In this document: positions 1 to 6,608 of the stretch, piece by piece
How the letters are laid out: each line of letters starts with the position of its first letter
Numbering within the stretch: position 1 is the first letter of the stretch
NCBI GenBank assembly: GCA_002337925.1
Contig: DDHB01000085.1
Coordinates: 59,590 to 70,481, forward strand
From: Sporomusaceae bacterium UBA1887
GTDB taxonomy: Bacteria; Bacillota; Negativicutes; Sporomusales; DSM-15969
Direction of reading: 5' to 3'
DNA length: 10,892 nucleotides
The notes under the pieces: generated by a model
Database searches by the model: none
Seen by the model: only the letters and a program-made list of their open reading frames with translations
Told to the model about the DNA's origin: nothing
Program-made: the position numbers and the translations under genes

Positions 1-164
1 ACTGCTACAGGTGGAAATCCCAGTAAGATTACTAGCAGGGTTAACGGTGCAATAGTCGCCGTTTCATCGGTACCTGATATCAACCCAATCCCGGAAAAAA
101 TGATACCTCCCGCAAGAGCAGCCCCTAACCCCCACAATAGATCATTGAGAAACAGCGCGTCCAT
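1..164 (-). CDS. Putative TctA-like transporter permease, N-terminal part only
   Basis: The reading frame opens with ATG at 164 and runs off the window edge, so only about 54 residues are visible. It begins MDALFLNDLLWGLG and continues with a hydrophobic, glycine-rich stretch, then a GLISGTDETATIAPLTLL segment and another hydrophobic stretch. The layout (helix, then G-x-x-x-G...ATIA..PLT, then helix) resembles the N-terminal signature of TctA-type permeases of tripartite tricarboxylate transporters (GVLPGLGPAATIA in the classical family), with an unusual DET in place of the GPA stretch. A ribosome-binding site AGGTGA lies 8 nt before the start. The start overlaps the end of the upstream small membrane gene by 23 nt, which implies translational coupling. 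The likely role is the membrane pore for uptake of an organic acid, driven from the sigma-54 promoter near 700. Only the N-terminus is seen, so the family call is tentative and the substrate is unknown. Confidence 0.55.
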   Translation of the reverse strand, partial: MDALFLNDLLWGLGAALAGGIIFSGIGLISGTDETATIAPLTLLVILLGFPPVA

Positions 165-594
165 CTTGTACTTCACCTACCTTGCTTTTAGCATTCTTCT
201 GAGCAAACAAGTCGTATATTTGCAAATCTTTCATTTCTTGTATAACTTTTGGCCCTACAGATTGAAGCTCTTCTGCTTCTTTATCTATATCAATTTTCAA
301 TTCTTCCAAGACAGCAAGACGGTCTGCCTCAGAAAATTCCTCTTCGTTCAATTTCCGCTTTGGTTTAAACAGCTTTGCTGAAATGATAGCCGATAAAAGA
401 CATCCTGCTATTCCTATTAGCAGTGCATAAGCAGTCATTAAATTTGCTGCCAGCTTAGAGAAGTTCACTTGTAGATAGTTGAGGCCCAGGATATAAAACG
501 ATAGACTGATAATAATTCCAATTCCCATTGCAATTGCAAGATGCTTGAGGTCGACTGTATCTCCCCAAACATCGGCATAGGGCTTTTTCTCCAT
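142..594 (-). CDS. Small two-helix membrane protein, putative transporter partner
   Basis: This 150-aa protein has a short polar N-terminus. Two predicted membrane helices follow at about residues 18-41 and 51-75. A basic stop (KLFKPKRK) and a charged tail of about 70 residues (83-150), rich in Glu and Lys, probably form a cytoplasmic amphipathic helix. ATG at 594 is preceded by a strong GAGGGGG ribosome-binding site. It is the first gene after the sigma-54 promoter at 696-711, and its 3' end overlaps the permease start by 23 nt. Position suggests the small subunit of a TctA/TctB-like system, but classical TctB has four helices in about 150 residues, while this has two helices plus a soluble tail. 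It is therefore either a divergent small subunit or an unrelated accessory protein. The real-gene call is secure; the function is inferred from context only. Confidence 0.8.
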   Translation of the reverse strand: MEKKPYADVWGDTVDLKHLAIAMGIGIIISLSFYILGLNYLQVNFSKLAANLMTAYALLIGIAGCLLSAIISAKLFKPKRKLNEEEFSEADRLAVLEELKIDIDKEAEELQSVGPKVIQEMKDLQIYDLFAQKNAKSKVGEVQDGRAVSQ

Positions 595-695
595 ACATAT
601 ACCCCCTCAAATACTTTTTCAGCTTCACTCACTTCGCTTTGTGCTTAGTCGATAATATTCCTCCTCCCTGAACTGATTTTCATGTAGCTTAAATT

Positions 696-711
696 TGCAA
701 TATTCATGCCA
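696..711 (-). promoter_or_regulatory. Sigma-54 (RpoN) -24/-12 promoter of the transporter operon
   Basis: Read on the minus strand the sequence is TGGCATGAATATTGCA. It matches the RpoN consensus TGGCACG-N4-TTGC at all but one position (T for C), with the exact GG-to-GC spacing. The predicted start of transcription is near 685, giving a leader of about 90 nt to the ATG at 594. The gene just upstream encodes a sigma-54 activator, which supports the call. Confidence 0.88.
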
Positions 712-786
712 AGCATTTCTACATCATTACAAACCTTGATTTCGCTGAATATTCAAGATAATTTGACGATAATTCCACCTATCATT

Positions 787-802
787 GTATACTGTAGTAA
801 AC
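787..802 (-). promoter_or_regulatory. Candidate activator-binding site, proximal
   Basis: GTATAC-TGTA-GTAAAC is an imperfect copy (11 of 12 half-site bases) of the perfect palindrome at 842-857. It is centred about 110 bp upstream of the predicted sigma-54 transcription start. This is the usual distance for an upstream activating sequence of an enhancer-binding protein. Part of it also serves as the T-rich tail of the terminator at 806-834 on the minus strand. Confidence 0.5.
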
Positions 803-805
803 AAA

Positions 806-834
806 GCAGGGTTTTCTCAACGAGAAAACCCTGC
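806..834 (-). terminator. Rho-independent terminator of the sigma-54 activator gene
   Basis: A perfect 13-bp stem (806-818 with 822-834) closes a 3-nt loop. On the minus strand it is followed by TTTGTTTACT. It sits 29 nt after the stop codon of the activator gene and separates that gene from the transporter operon. The plus-strand side lacks a T tract. Confidence 0.85.
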
Positions 835-841
835 GCTAAAC

Positions 842-857
842 GTATACATATGTATAC
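842..857 (-). promoter_or_regulatory. Candidate activator-binding site, distal (perfect palindrome)
   Basis: GTATACATATGTATAC is a perfect 16-bp palindrome between the stop codon of the activator gene and its terminator. It is centred about 165 bp upstream of the predicted sigma-54 start and 55 bp (about five helical turns) from the second copy at 787-802. Fis-type helix-turn-helix dimers of sigma-54 activators bind palindromes of this size, so this is the probable enhancer. Which protein binds it is an inference. Confidence 0.55.
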
Positions 858-862
858 CATAT

Positions 863-2269
863 CTACATATATCCGTAATTTTTTAGTTTCTTATAAAAAG
901 CTCTGCGGCTTATTCCAATCATCTTCATAGCCTGAGTCTTATTATTATTGCAAACATCCAATGCTTGTTTAATTAACTCGCGTTCTTCCGCCTGCTTGTT
1001 TATTCTTAGTGTCTCCATAGTAGAAAGCGTTCCGGGTAATGACGATACACTTTGCGAAACTGCCTCATTACTAATATGCGCAGGTAGATGCTCAATACGG
1101 ATCTCTTGCTCAGCACACATAATTACCGCATATTCTATACAGTTTTGCAGCTCTCGAACGTTGCCAGGCCACTCATAAGTCGAAAGAAAGCGGATGGCTT
1201 CGGCAGAAAGAGTTCGGGCTTTTTTGTACTTTTCGTTATTTTGGTGCAGAAAATACTGAGACAGCAATCCAATATCTTCACCGCGCTCACGTAACGGTGG
1301 CATTTTAATAGACACAACATTTAACCGGTAGTATAAATCAGTTCGAAACTGGCCCTGCTTAATCATTTGTTCCAGCGACTTGTTCGTGGCGGCTATGACT
1401 CTCACATCAATGGGAATGCTCTGGGTACGTCCAATCTTCTCTATTTCTTTTTCCTGCAAAACACGAAGCAGCTTTGACTGCATGAACGGTGACATGTCAC
1501 CGATTTCATCAAGGAAGATTGTTCCTCCCTCAGCTAATTCGAATTTGCCTAGTTTTCCACCCCGCTTAGCCCCGGTAAATGAACCTTCCTCGTAGCCAAA
1601 CAATTCACTTTCCAGCAGGGTTTCGGGAATGGCTGCACAATTTACACTAATCAATGGTTTACTGGCTCTACTACTATTTTGGTGAATCGCTTTAGCAATG
1701 ATTTCTTTCCCAACGCCATTCTCCCCGCCAATTAATACCGAGGCATCTGTTTTAGCAACGATCATAGCTTGTAATAACGCTTTGAGAAAGGCGGGATGCT
1801 TACCAATAATCGACTTACTTAATAAATAATCATGTTCTTCTAATTGATTCCGAAAGTATTCCGCCAAGCCTTCAGCCCGGTTAAGAGCTTCACTTAGTTT
1901 TTTCGTCTCAGTTACGTCGCGGAAGATTGATACTGCAGCGACTATTTTTTTGTCCTTTTTTATGGGATGAATGTTTACTACAACATCTCTTTTTAGTGAC
2001 TTAATATGTACAGCTTTTCCTAATACCGGTTCGCCTAATTTTACAACGTCAAGTATAGTTGCTCCAGGTTCAACTTTTTGTATTTGCTTTCCTAAAACAT
2101 GGTCTTTTGCGACACCTAAAATCCTTGAGTACATTTCATTGACATAGAAGATGCGGCCATCAGCATCAACGGCGATAATTCCTTCCTGAAACTTATCAAT
2201 GATTTGGGTTAGGACCCAGTTATCACATGCCTGATTTAAGTAGGAGAGTACATCGTCACTTATCGCCAT
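863..2269 (-). CDS. Sigma-54-dependent transcriptional activator (PAS - AAA+ - Fis HTH)
   Basis: This is an enhancer-binding protein that uses ATP to open sigma-54 promoters. Residues are numbered from an upstream GTG at 2278. A PAS sensor spans about 18-125, ending in the typical FRDVTETKKL linker. An AAA+ domain at about 155-385 carries a Walker A variant GGENGVGKE (184-192), the sigma-54-contacting loop GSFTGA (232-237, the usual GAFTGA with A to S), Walker B GGTIFLDEIG (251-260) and the WPGNVREL sensor-II motif (370-377). A Fis-type helix-turn-helix ends the protein (about 445-468). I prefer ATG at 2269 (468 aa) because GGGGTGG lies just before it; GTG at 2278 (471 aa) is the alternative. 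There is no receiver domain, so the PAS domain probably senses a small ligand or redox state directly. The target is most likely the transporter operon downstream, whose sigma-54 promoter and paired palindromes are intact. The natural ligand is unknown. Confidence 0.95.
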   Translation of the reverse strand: MAISDDVLSYLNQACDNWVLTQIIDKFQEGIIAVDADGRIFYVNEMYSRILGVAKDHVLGKQIQKVEPGATILDVVKLGEPVLGKAVHIKSLKRDVVVNIHPIKKDKKIVAAVSIFRDVTETKKLSEALNRAEGLAEYFRNQLEEHDYLLSKSIIGKHPAFLKALLQAMIVAKTDASVLIGGENGVGKEIIAKAIHQNSSRASKPLISVNCAAIPETLLESELFGYEEGSFTGAKRGGKLGKFELAEGGTIFLDEIGDMSPFMQSKLLRVLQEKEIEKIGRTQSIPIDVRVIAATNKSLEQMIKQGQFRTDLYYRLNVVSIKMPPLRERGEDIGLLSQYFLHQNNEKYKKARTLSAEAIRFLSTYEWPGNVRELQNCIEYAVIMCAEQEIRIEHLPAHISNEAVSQSVSSLPGTLSTMETLRINKQAEERELIKQALDVCNNNKTQAMKMIGISRRAFYKKLKNYGYM

Positions 2270-2325
2270 TTTTTCCACCCCACTTGCCTTGGATTTAGGA
2301 AACTATTCTCTTTTAAGGCTGCCAT
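2260..2325 (-). CDS. Possible 21-aa leader peptide overlapping the activator start
   Basis: An ATG at 2325 directly follows AGGAGGAG. It opens a 21-codon frame (starts MAALKENSF, ends GWKKWR) that stops with TAA at 2260-2262, inside the first codons of the activator gene and in another frame. This arrangement would allow translational coupling of the activator. Against it, the ribosome-binding site is only 2 nt from the ATG, which is too close for efficient initiation, and there is no conservation evidence. It could be a chance frame. Confidence 0.25.
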   Translation of the reverse strand: MAALKENSFLNPRQVGWKKWR

Positions 2326-2718
2326 CTCCTCCTGATAGTATCTAGTTGCACACAAGATTTCCCCCTCAAAATTCTTCCTATTAGTATGCTATAAATCCAT
2401 ACATTTTTACCGGGTCTCTGCTCTTTATCTTTAATAACAACAATTGCGGTCTATTATAAACCTCTGAGCAAAAAATAAAACTTTTTCACATTTTACTAAA
2501 CAAATATACAATAAGATGCATATAAAGAAAGAGGAGGCCTTTTACAACTTTTAAGTCACTAACAGAAATCTTTATTTTGATAAATAAAAACCCTCAGCTC
2601 AACTAACATCTAATTAAGCATTTAACAGAGAACTCCTTGAACAAGAAGCTCTTTAGTCGGGAGTGAGTTAAATCCTGGTAGAAGCAACCTAAACCATAAA
2701 AATGAGGAGGCCATTTAT
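2326..2718. other. Long divergent intergenic region, AT-rich
   Basis: About 390 nt lie between the divergent activator and 431-aa genes. Contents I can support are an orphan ribosome-binding-site-like block at 2531-2539, repeated before the real gene at 2704-2712, and a nested hairpin at 2620-2673. Promoters for either gene are not clear. A weak plus-strand pair is TTTAAT (about 2430) with TATTAT 16 nt downstream near 2452, and another is TTCACA near 2485. I saw no open frame of credible length, no tRNA and no insertion sequence. Confidence 0.5.
2620..2673 (+). other. Candidate structured 5' leader (nested hairpin) of the 431-aa gene
   Basis: Three nested pairings are visible. ATTTAAC (2620-2626) pairs with GTTAAAT (2667-2673), ACTCC (2632-2636) with GGAGT (2660-2664), and AAGA (2643-2646) with TCTT (2650-2653). 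No T tract follows, so it is not an intrinsic terminator. It ends about 30 nt before the AGGAGG of the gene. I compared it from memory with common riboswitch cores (TPP, SAM, purine, cyclic-di-GMP I and II, preQ1, ZTP, fluoride) and recognised none. Chance folding in AT-rich DNA remains possible. Confidence 0.35.
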
Positions 2719-4014
2719 ATGAGCGCAATGATTAAACAAAGTTTGCCAATAGTTGAAAAAATGATTCAAAATGCAAGCAACCAAAGACAAATAGCATTGA
2801 AAGAAAGTAAATTCAAAGTAAATTTAGATAATATAAAAGATAAAACAAAATCTACTGAACAAACTGATGTTAGAGTTGAGGGGCACCATGACCCCAATAC
2901 TGCACTCTATCTTGATGCTTCCTATCTTAATTCACCCCAATTAGATAGCATTGTTGCAAATGGAGTTGAAAACTGGTACTATTTCTACGTTCCATCAACA
3001 TCGCCTAAGGTAAAAATTAATTATCGATTTATACAAGCTGCTAGTCAAAGTTGCATTGTAGCTTTATACCAATTACAGAGTGATTTAGCTACTTTATCGG
3101 TTGTAGCTTTTGGAACTTCAGGAGAAAACGAAACGATTAATTATATTGATAATAGTTCAACCGGAGTGTATTTTTTAAGAGTTATACCACTTGCCCCAGC
3201 TAATAGTAATCCGTATGAATTCTATTTGCAATTACACAATAATTATGATTTAATTGGCAGCAACTTTTATAACGCACGAGAGTTTACAGACGCATTGTCT
3301 GTTACTGGAAAAATCAATTATATTTGTGATCAGGAATATTTTAAAATTACTTTATCCGAGTCCGGTTCTTATGTTCTTGCATCTCCATTAGGAAGTAATT
3401 TTATAATTCATTTGTATGATCAGAATTTAAACCCCATATTAACACTACCGATGACAAACGAAATATACCGAATAGATGGCTTCAATACTGCAGTTTACTA
3501 CCTTACTGTTGGATATTATGGTGATGCAAGCAGTTTTGTACCAATTGCTTCTTATCCCTTAGAGTTCACCAAAACAAGAATACCGGCAAAAGCTACATTT
3601 ATCGATCTTTCGTACATTGAACCTGAAAGAGTTAATTGGAATGCTGGTATGCGTTATCTTGTGTCAGGATTTACGAATTTTATTGTTTCTGGCCGCATTA
3701 TAGACAGTTTAGGCCGGGGCGTTCCTTTTGAACAGGTTCGCGTTGAATTAGTAGATGAAGCTTGGTCTCCCGATCATGGGAATAATAGTGTACTCTTCAA
3801 ACGCCGCTCTAATATAGTATCAACAGATGGCAACGGTGATTTTCAAGTAGGTATGCAAACTCCTGTAGCGTATGGGTTATATAGTATTTATACAGTTCGA
3901 TTGCATATTTACGACCACGGTGAACTTTATATTTATACTGCAAATGATAATTTCAACACCCATCTCGCAACTACTGCAACTGAAAACACCTTGTTTTATA
4001 TCCTCGGTTATTAA
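2719..4014 (+). CDS. Multi-domain beta-sandwich protein (two PPC-like repeats plus Ig-like domain), function unknown
   Basis: The 431-aa protein is not recognised as a named family. The visible layout is as follows. Residues 1-55 are a polar, Lys/Gln-rich head with no signal peptide or membrane helix. About 84-172 (VENWYYFYVPS...TGVYFLRV...YEFYLQL) and about 196-283 (QEYFKITLSESGSY...TAVYYLTVGYY...YPLEF) are two related modules resembling bacterial pre-peptidase C-terminal (PPC-like) beta-sandwiches. About 320-410 (VSGRIIDSLGRGVPFEQVRVEL...STDGNGDF) resembles an Ig-like/carboxypeptidase-regulatory fold. Such modules usually bind carbohydrate or protein surfaces on exported proteins, which makes the missing signal peptide odd. 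AGGAGG sits 8 nt before ATG 2719. The gene is monocistronic, closed by a strong terminator at 4024-4065, and much more AT-rich than genes beyond 5300. A surface or spore-associated structural role is possible but unproven. Confidence 0.85.
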   Translation: MSAMIKQSLPIVEKMIQNASNQRQIALKESKFKVNLDNIKDKTKSTEQTDVRVEGHHDPNTALYLDASYLNSPQLDSIVANGVENWYYFYVPSTSPKVKINYRFIQAASQSCIVALYQLQSDLATLSVVAFGTSGENETINYIDNSSTGVYFLRVIPLAPANSNPYEFYLQLHNNYDLIGSNFYNAREFTDALSVTGKINYICDQEYFKITLSESGSYVLASPLGSNFIIHLYDQNLNPILTLPMTNEIYRIDGFNTAVYYLTVGYYGDASSFVPIASYPLEFTKTRIPAKATFIDLSYIEPERVNWNAGMRYLVSGFTNFIVSGRIIDSLGRGVPFEQVRVELVDEAWSPDHGNNSVLFKRRSNIVSTDGNGDFQVGMQTPVAYGLYSIYTVRLHIYDHGELYIYTANDNFNTHLATTATENTLFYILGY

Positions 4015-4023
4015 TTAAATAAT

Positions 4024-4065
4024 AATAAGCTGTCGATAAATAAATAGTCGACAGCTTATTTTTTT
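4024..4065 (+). terminator. Rho-independent terminator after the 431-aa gene
   Basis: A perfect 13-bp stem (4024-4036 with 4048-4060) with an 11-nt loop runs into seven T residues (4059-4065). It lies 10 nt past the stop codon and isolates this gene from the next one. Confidence 0.92.
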
Positions 4066-4236
4066 AGTAGATCGCCTATCACAACTAAAACTGCAACTTA
4101 CTTTATTGTCCGAAAAAATTATGTTACTCCGATGGTAGAAACTTCTAGTAAGCCCTAATTCTTAATTATCCGTTAATCAAATTGGAAATTCCTTCGATAA
4201 TTATTTTAGAAACAATAATAAAGAGGTGCATTTGTC

Positions 4237-5259
4237 ATGGACGTGTCTAATGTCACTGCGCTACATTCCAACAAAATTACAAAAAAGGCTATTAACATCA
4301 CACCACCCTTGCTTAAGACAAATATACAAGATAATACCAGCAACACTAACGATCAAGCTGTGGTTTTGACCTTGTCAAAAGCAGCCCAAGAAAAACTTGA
4401 AGACCCAAAATATGCCGATGGAAGTCAAGAAATCATTATGAATAGCGAAAATCATGCTATTGCTAATCTTAAAGATCTAAAATTTAATTTTGGCAGTGTT
4501 GATGTACTTTGGGACAGATATCAAAAAGGGTTAGAAGCTCCACGGCTCGAAGCTCATGCAATTACGCCTTATGACTTTTTACCGGGGCTTAACCCTTACA
4601 GCTTTATGCAAGATGTTCTGAGATTAGATACTAAGAGCATGAACTTTGATGAAAAACTCATTCAGAAATTTAAAAATGTATCAACAATTATTACAGGAAA
4701 TTCAAATATGGCGAGCCCCGAGGGCACTTTAAAGTCAGGCGGTATTGAGAATGCACTAACTCTTTATAAAGATGAGCTTAATAAAATTTTAGAATCCAAT
4801 ATGACTAATACAGAAAAAGAGAAAGCAACGAATAGTCTAAAAGGCTGTTTGATTGTAGCAACAGGCGATGCATTGGCCAGAACATCGTCTATCGTGAAGT
4901 ATTCATTTGACACTTTTCTTCCCGACGGCATAAAAGATAAAAATACGCTGCTTGCCTCAAATATAGTCAATTCAGTTTATCAATTGCTTGTCAATGGAAT
5001 GGATTATATTGATGATAACAACGATAGCTTCTCCTCACAAAAAATGATAGAAAGCATTAATAAAAAAGCGGGCAGTTCTTTGAATAATTTAACCTCAAAA
5101 GATTTTGACTTGTTTAGCGATTTTATAAATGAGCTGCACTATACAACTGGCATTTCTAAACCTTTTTTTGATAAGGTTCAAAATTCCGCAATTAACAATG
5201 AAATAAAATCTTACTTTAGGCAAATTTATAAGTTTGCATATGCACCATCTGGCCTATGA
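4237..5259 (+). CDS. Orphan 340-aa protein, function unknown
   Basis: I do not recognise this protein. ATG 4237 is preceded by GAGGTG with 8-nt spacing, and the frame shows consistent AT-rich coding bias, so the gene is credible. The first 50 residues are low-complexity and Asn/Thr/Lys-rich, with no signal peptide. VVLTLSKAAQEKLE (42-55) resembles the short V-x-L-S-x-x-A motif seen near the N-terminus of various flagellum-associated or exported small proteins; this is only a resemblance. The remainder looks mainly alpha-helical and soluble, with one Cys (204) and no catalytic motif I can name. DDNNDSF at 259-265 is acidic but does not complete an EF-hand loop. It has its own 5' region (about 170 nt after the preceding terminator) and no obvious terminator before the convergent polymerase gene. 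It shares base composition and orientation with the 431-aa gene, which suggests common ancestry of the segment rather than a shared operon. Confidence 0.8.
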   Translation: MDVSNVTALHSNKITKKAINITPPLLKTNIQDNTSNTNDQAVVLTLSKAAQEKLEDPKYADGSQEIIMNSENHAIANLKDLKFNFGSVDVLWDRYQKGLEAPRLEAHAITPYDFLPGLNPYSFMQDVLRLDTKSMNFDEKLIQKFKNVSTIITGNSNMASPEGTLKSGGIENALTLYKDELNKILESNMTNTEKEKATNSLKGCLIVATGDALARTSSIVKYSFDTFLPDGIKDKNTLLASNIVNSVYQLLVNGMDYIDDNNDSFSSQKMIESINKKAGSSLNNLTSKDFDLFSDFINELHYTTGISKPFFDKVQNSAINNEIKSYFRQIYKFAYAPSGL

Positions 5260-5327
5260 TAGACCTGTCTGCACCATGCTATTAACTCATAACCCGACTG
5301 GTGAATGCGGCAACTGATGCTCTTACA

Positions 5328-6608
5328 TCATTCACTTTTTCCTTTATGTCCGCCCACATAATCCGCCCGTTCAAGAAAGGTTCCTCCCGCCATTGATCCG
5401 GCATAAAAGATCGTTTTTTTGCCAAATCGCTTCCGAAGATCATCCACTGCTCTGTCCATGGCGTGTTTCTTGTCCTCTCCTTCATAAAATAGTTCCAACT
5501 GCTCAAGTTCCTGTGACACGAGTTTCCCAACGGTAATATTTACCGATCGTACCGGTTCACCCTGCCACCGTTTACTAAATTCCTGGCGTGCCGCTTCACT
5601 AATGATTTCTGTTGAGTGTTCCGGGCGAATTAGTTTAATTCGTGCAGTAAACCCCAGCTGTAAACTCCGGTCCGAATATCCTATTCCTACATATACCTCT
5701 TGGCATTTTTCCTGGTGCTTACGCAGCCTGGCGCATACATCTCCCACCATTTCCTTGATGATCATTAGAATTTCCGCTTGTAGGTAGTAATCCCGCATTA
5801 ATATCTGGTTTTTGCTATAGGATTTACTTCTCGGCCGTTCCTTCTGGCTGATGATGCTCGCATCCAAGCCCCATGCGTGGTAATATAACTGCAGCCCTAT
5901 TACGCCCAGAGTTTTTTGCAATAACAGCGGATTGGCGTGGGCTAACGCCTCTATTGTATAAATTCCCATTCGCTTGAGCTTCTGGTCGTATCCTCTGGAT
6001 ATGCCCCAAAACGCCGTCAGCGGCTGTATCTTCCATACTGTTTCCGGTACCATCTCATACGTCCATTTTGCAATCCACGGCGGACGCTTTTTCGCTTCAT
6101 TATCTAGTGCCAGTTTTGCCAGCAGCGGATTATCGCCAATGCCTATTGTGACGATAAGGCCCAACTCATCTTTCACCATCTTTATGATAGCTTCTGCAAT
6201 CGCCTCTGCAGGTCCAAACAAAGTGTGCGATGCAGTAACATCCAATATGGACTCATCAATGCTGTAAACGTGCAGATCTTCATCTGTTACAAACCGGCGG
6301 AATATATTCTGTATTGCCTGGTTCACATCGATATATAACGCCATATTCGGCTCTACTACCATAATCGGCGAACGCTTGGGAATTTCAAAGAGTCGATTCC
6401 CGGTCTTAATATGATATTCCGATTTCACCCTTGGGCTGCTGGCCAGTACAATCGCCCCCGCTCTGCTTACATCCGATACTACGGCAATATAGGCTTCCAG
6501 CGGGTCAAGCCCCCGTCGTACTGCCTCTACGGACGCAAAGAAGGACTTTGCATCGATACATAATATGCTCCTGCGGGGAAAACAGGAAAAATCAACGAGT
6601 CCCATCAT
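5328..6608 (-). CDS. Y-family DNA polymerase, UvrX/DinB-like translesion polymerase
   Basis: This 426-aa translesion polymerase inserts nucleotides opposite damaged template bases and causes SOS mutagenesis. The palm carries the metal-binding acidic residues: D19 in CIDAKSFFASVEA and D118-E119 in YSIDES. The Phe pair at 23-24 occupies the steric-gate region. A helix-hairpin-helix thumb (about 195-245) and a little-finger domain (about 265-365) follow. QLELF at 370-374 is a canonical beta-clamp-binding motif. Length fits the Gram-positive UvrX/YqjW branch rather than the shorter DinB. AAGG lies 5 nt before ATG 6608 (a second ATG follows at once). The start overlaps the 53-aa gene upstream by 17 nt, so the two are co-transcribed from the LexA-controlled promoter at 6774-6802. 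No clear terminator is visible between its stop and the convergent gene ending at 5259. Confidence 0.95.
   Translation of the reverse strand: MMGLVDFSCFPRRSILCIDAKSFFASVEAVRRGLDPLEAYIAVVSDVSRAGAIVLASSPRVKSEYHIKTGNRLFEIPKRSPIMVVEPNMALYIDVNQAIQNIFRRFVTDEDLHVYSIDESILDVTASHTLFGPAEAIAEAIIKMVKDELGLIVTIGIGDNPLLAKLALDNEAKKRPPWIAKWTYEMVPETVWKIQPLTAFWGISRGYDQKLKRMGIYTIEALAHANPLLLQKTLGVIGLQLYYHAWGLDASIISQKERPRSKSYSKNQILMRDYYLQAEILMIIKEMVGDVCARLRKHQEKCQEVYVGIGYSDRSLQLGFTARIKLIRPEHSTEIISEAARQEFSKRWQGEPVRSVNITVGKLVSQELEQLELFYEGEDKKHAMDRAVDDLRKRFGKKTIFYAGSMAGGTFLERADYVGGHKGKSE

Noticed and set aside
100..381. 93-aa plus-strand frame
   Set aside because: Antisense to the membrane protein and permease genes. 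Its Phe/Leu-rich composition reflects the reverse complement of the charged tail, and it has no ribosome-binding site.
661..670. Strong AGGAGG on the minus strand in the transporter leader, possible small ORF
   Set aside because: No ATG, GTG or TTG lies at a workable distance downstream, so no leader gene can be defined.
5022..5060. Possible EF-hand or dockerin-type calcium loop in the 340-aa protein (DDNNDSF)
   Set aside because: The glycine at position 6 and the acidic residue at position 12 of the loop are missing, and there is no second loop.
5235..5280. Repeated TGCACCAT and a weak GGCCTATGATAGACC hairpin between the convergent genes
   Set aside because: The direct repeat is only 8 bp and the hairpin has mismatches and no T tract, so neither a terminator nor an attachment site can be supported.
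5282..5530. 82-aa minus-strand frame overlapping the polymerase 3' end, possible frameshifted extension
   Set aside because: The polymerase already reaches a normal length with its C-terminal tail intact, and the alternative frame shows no conserved motif.
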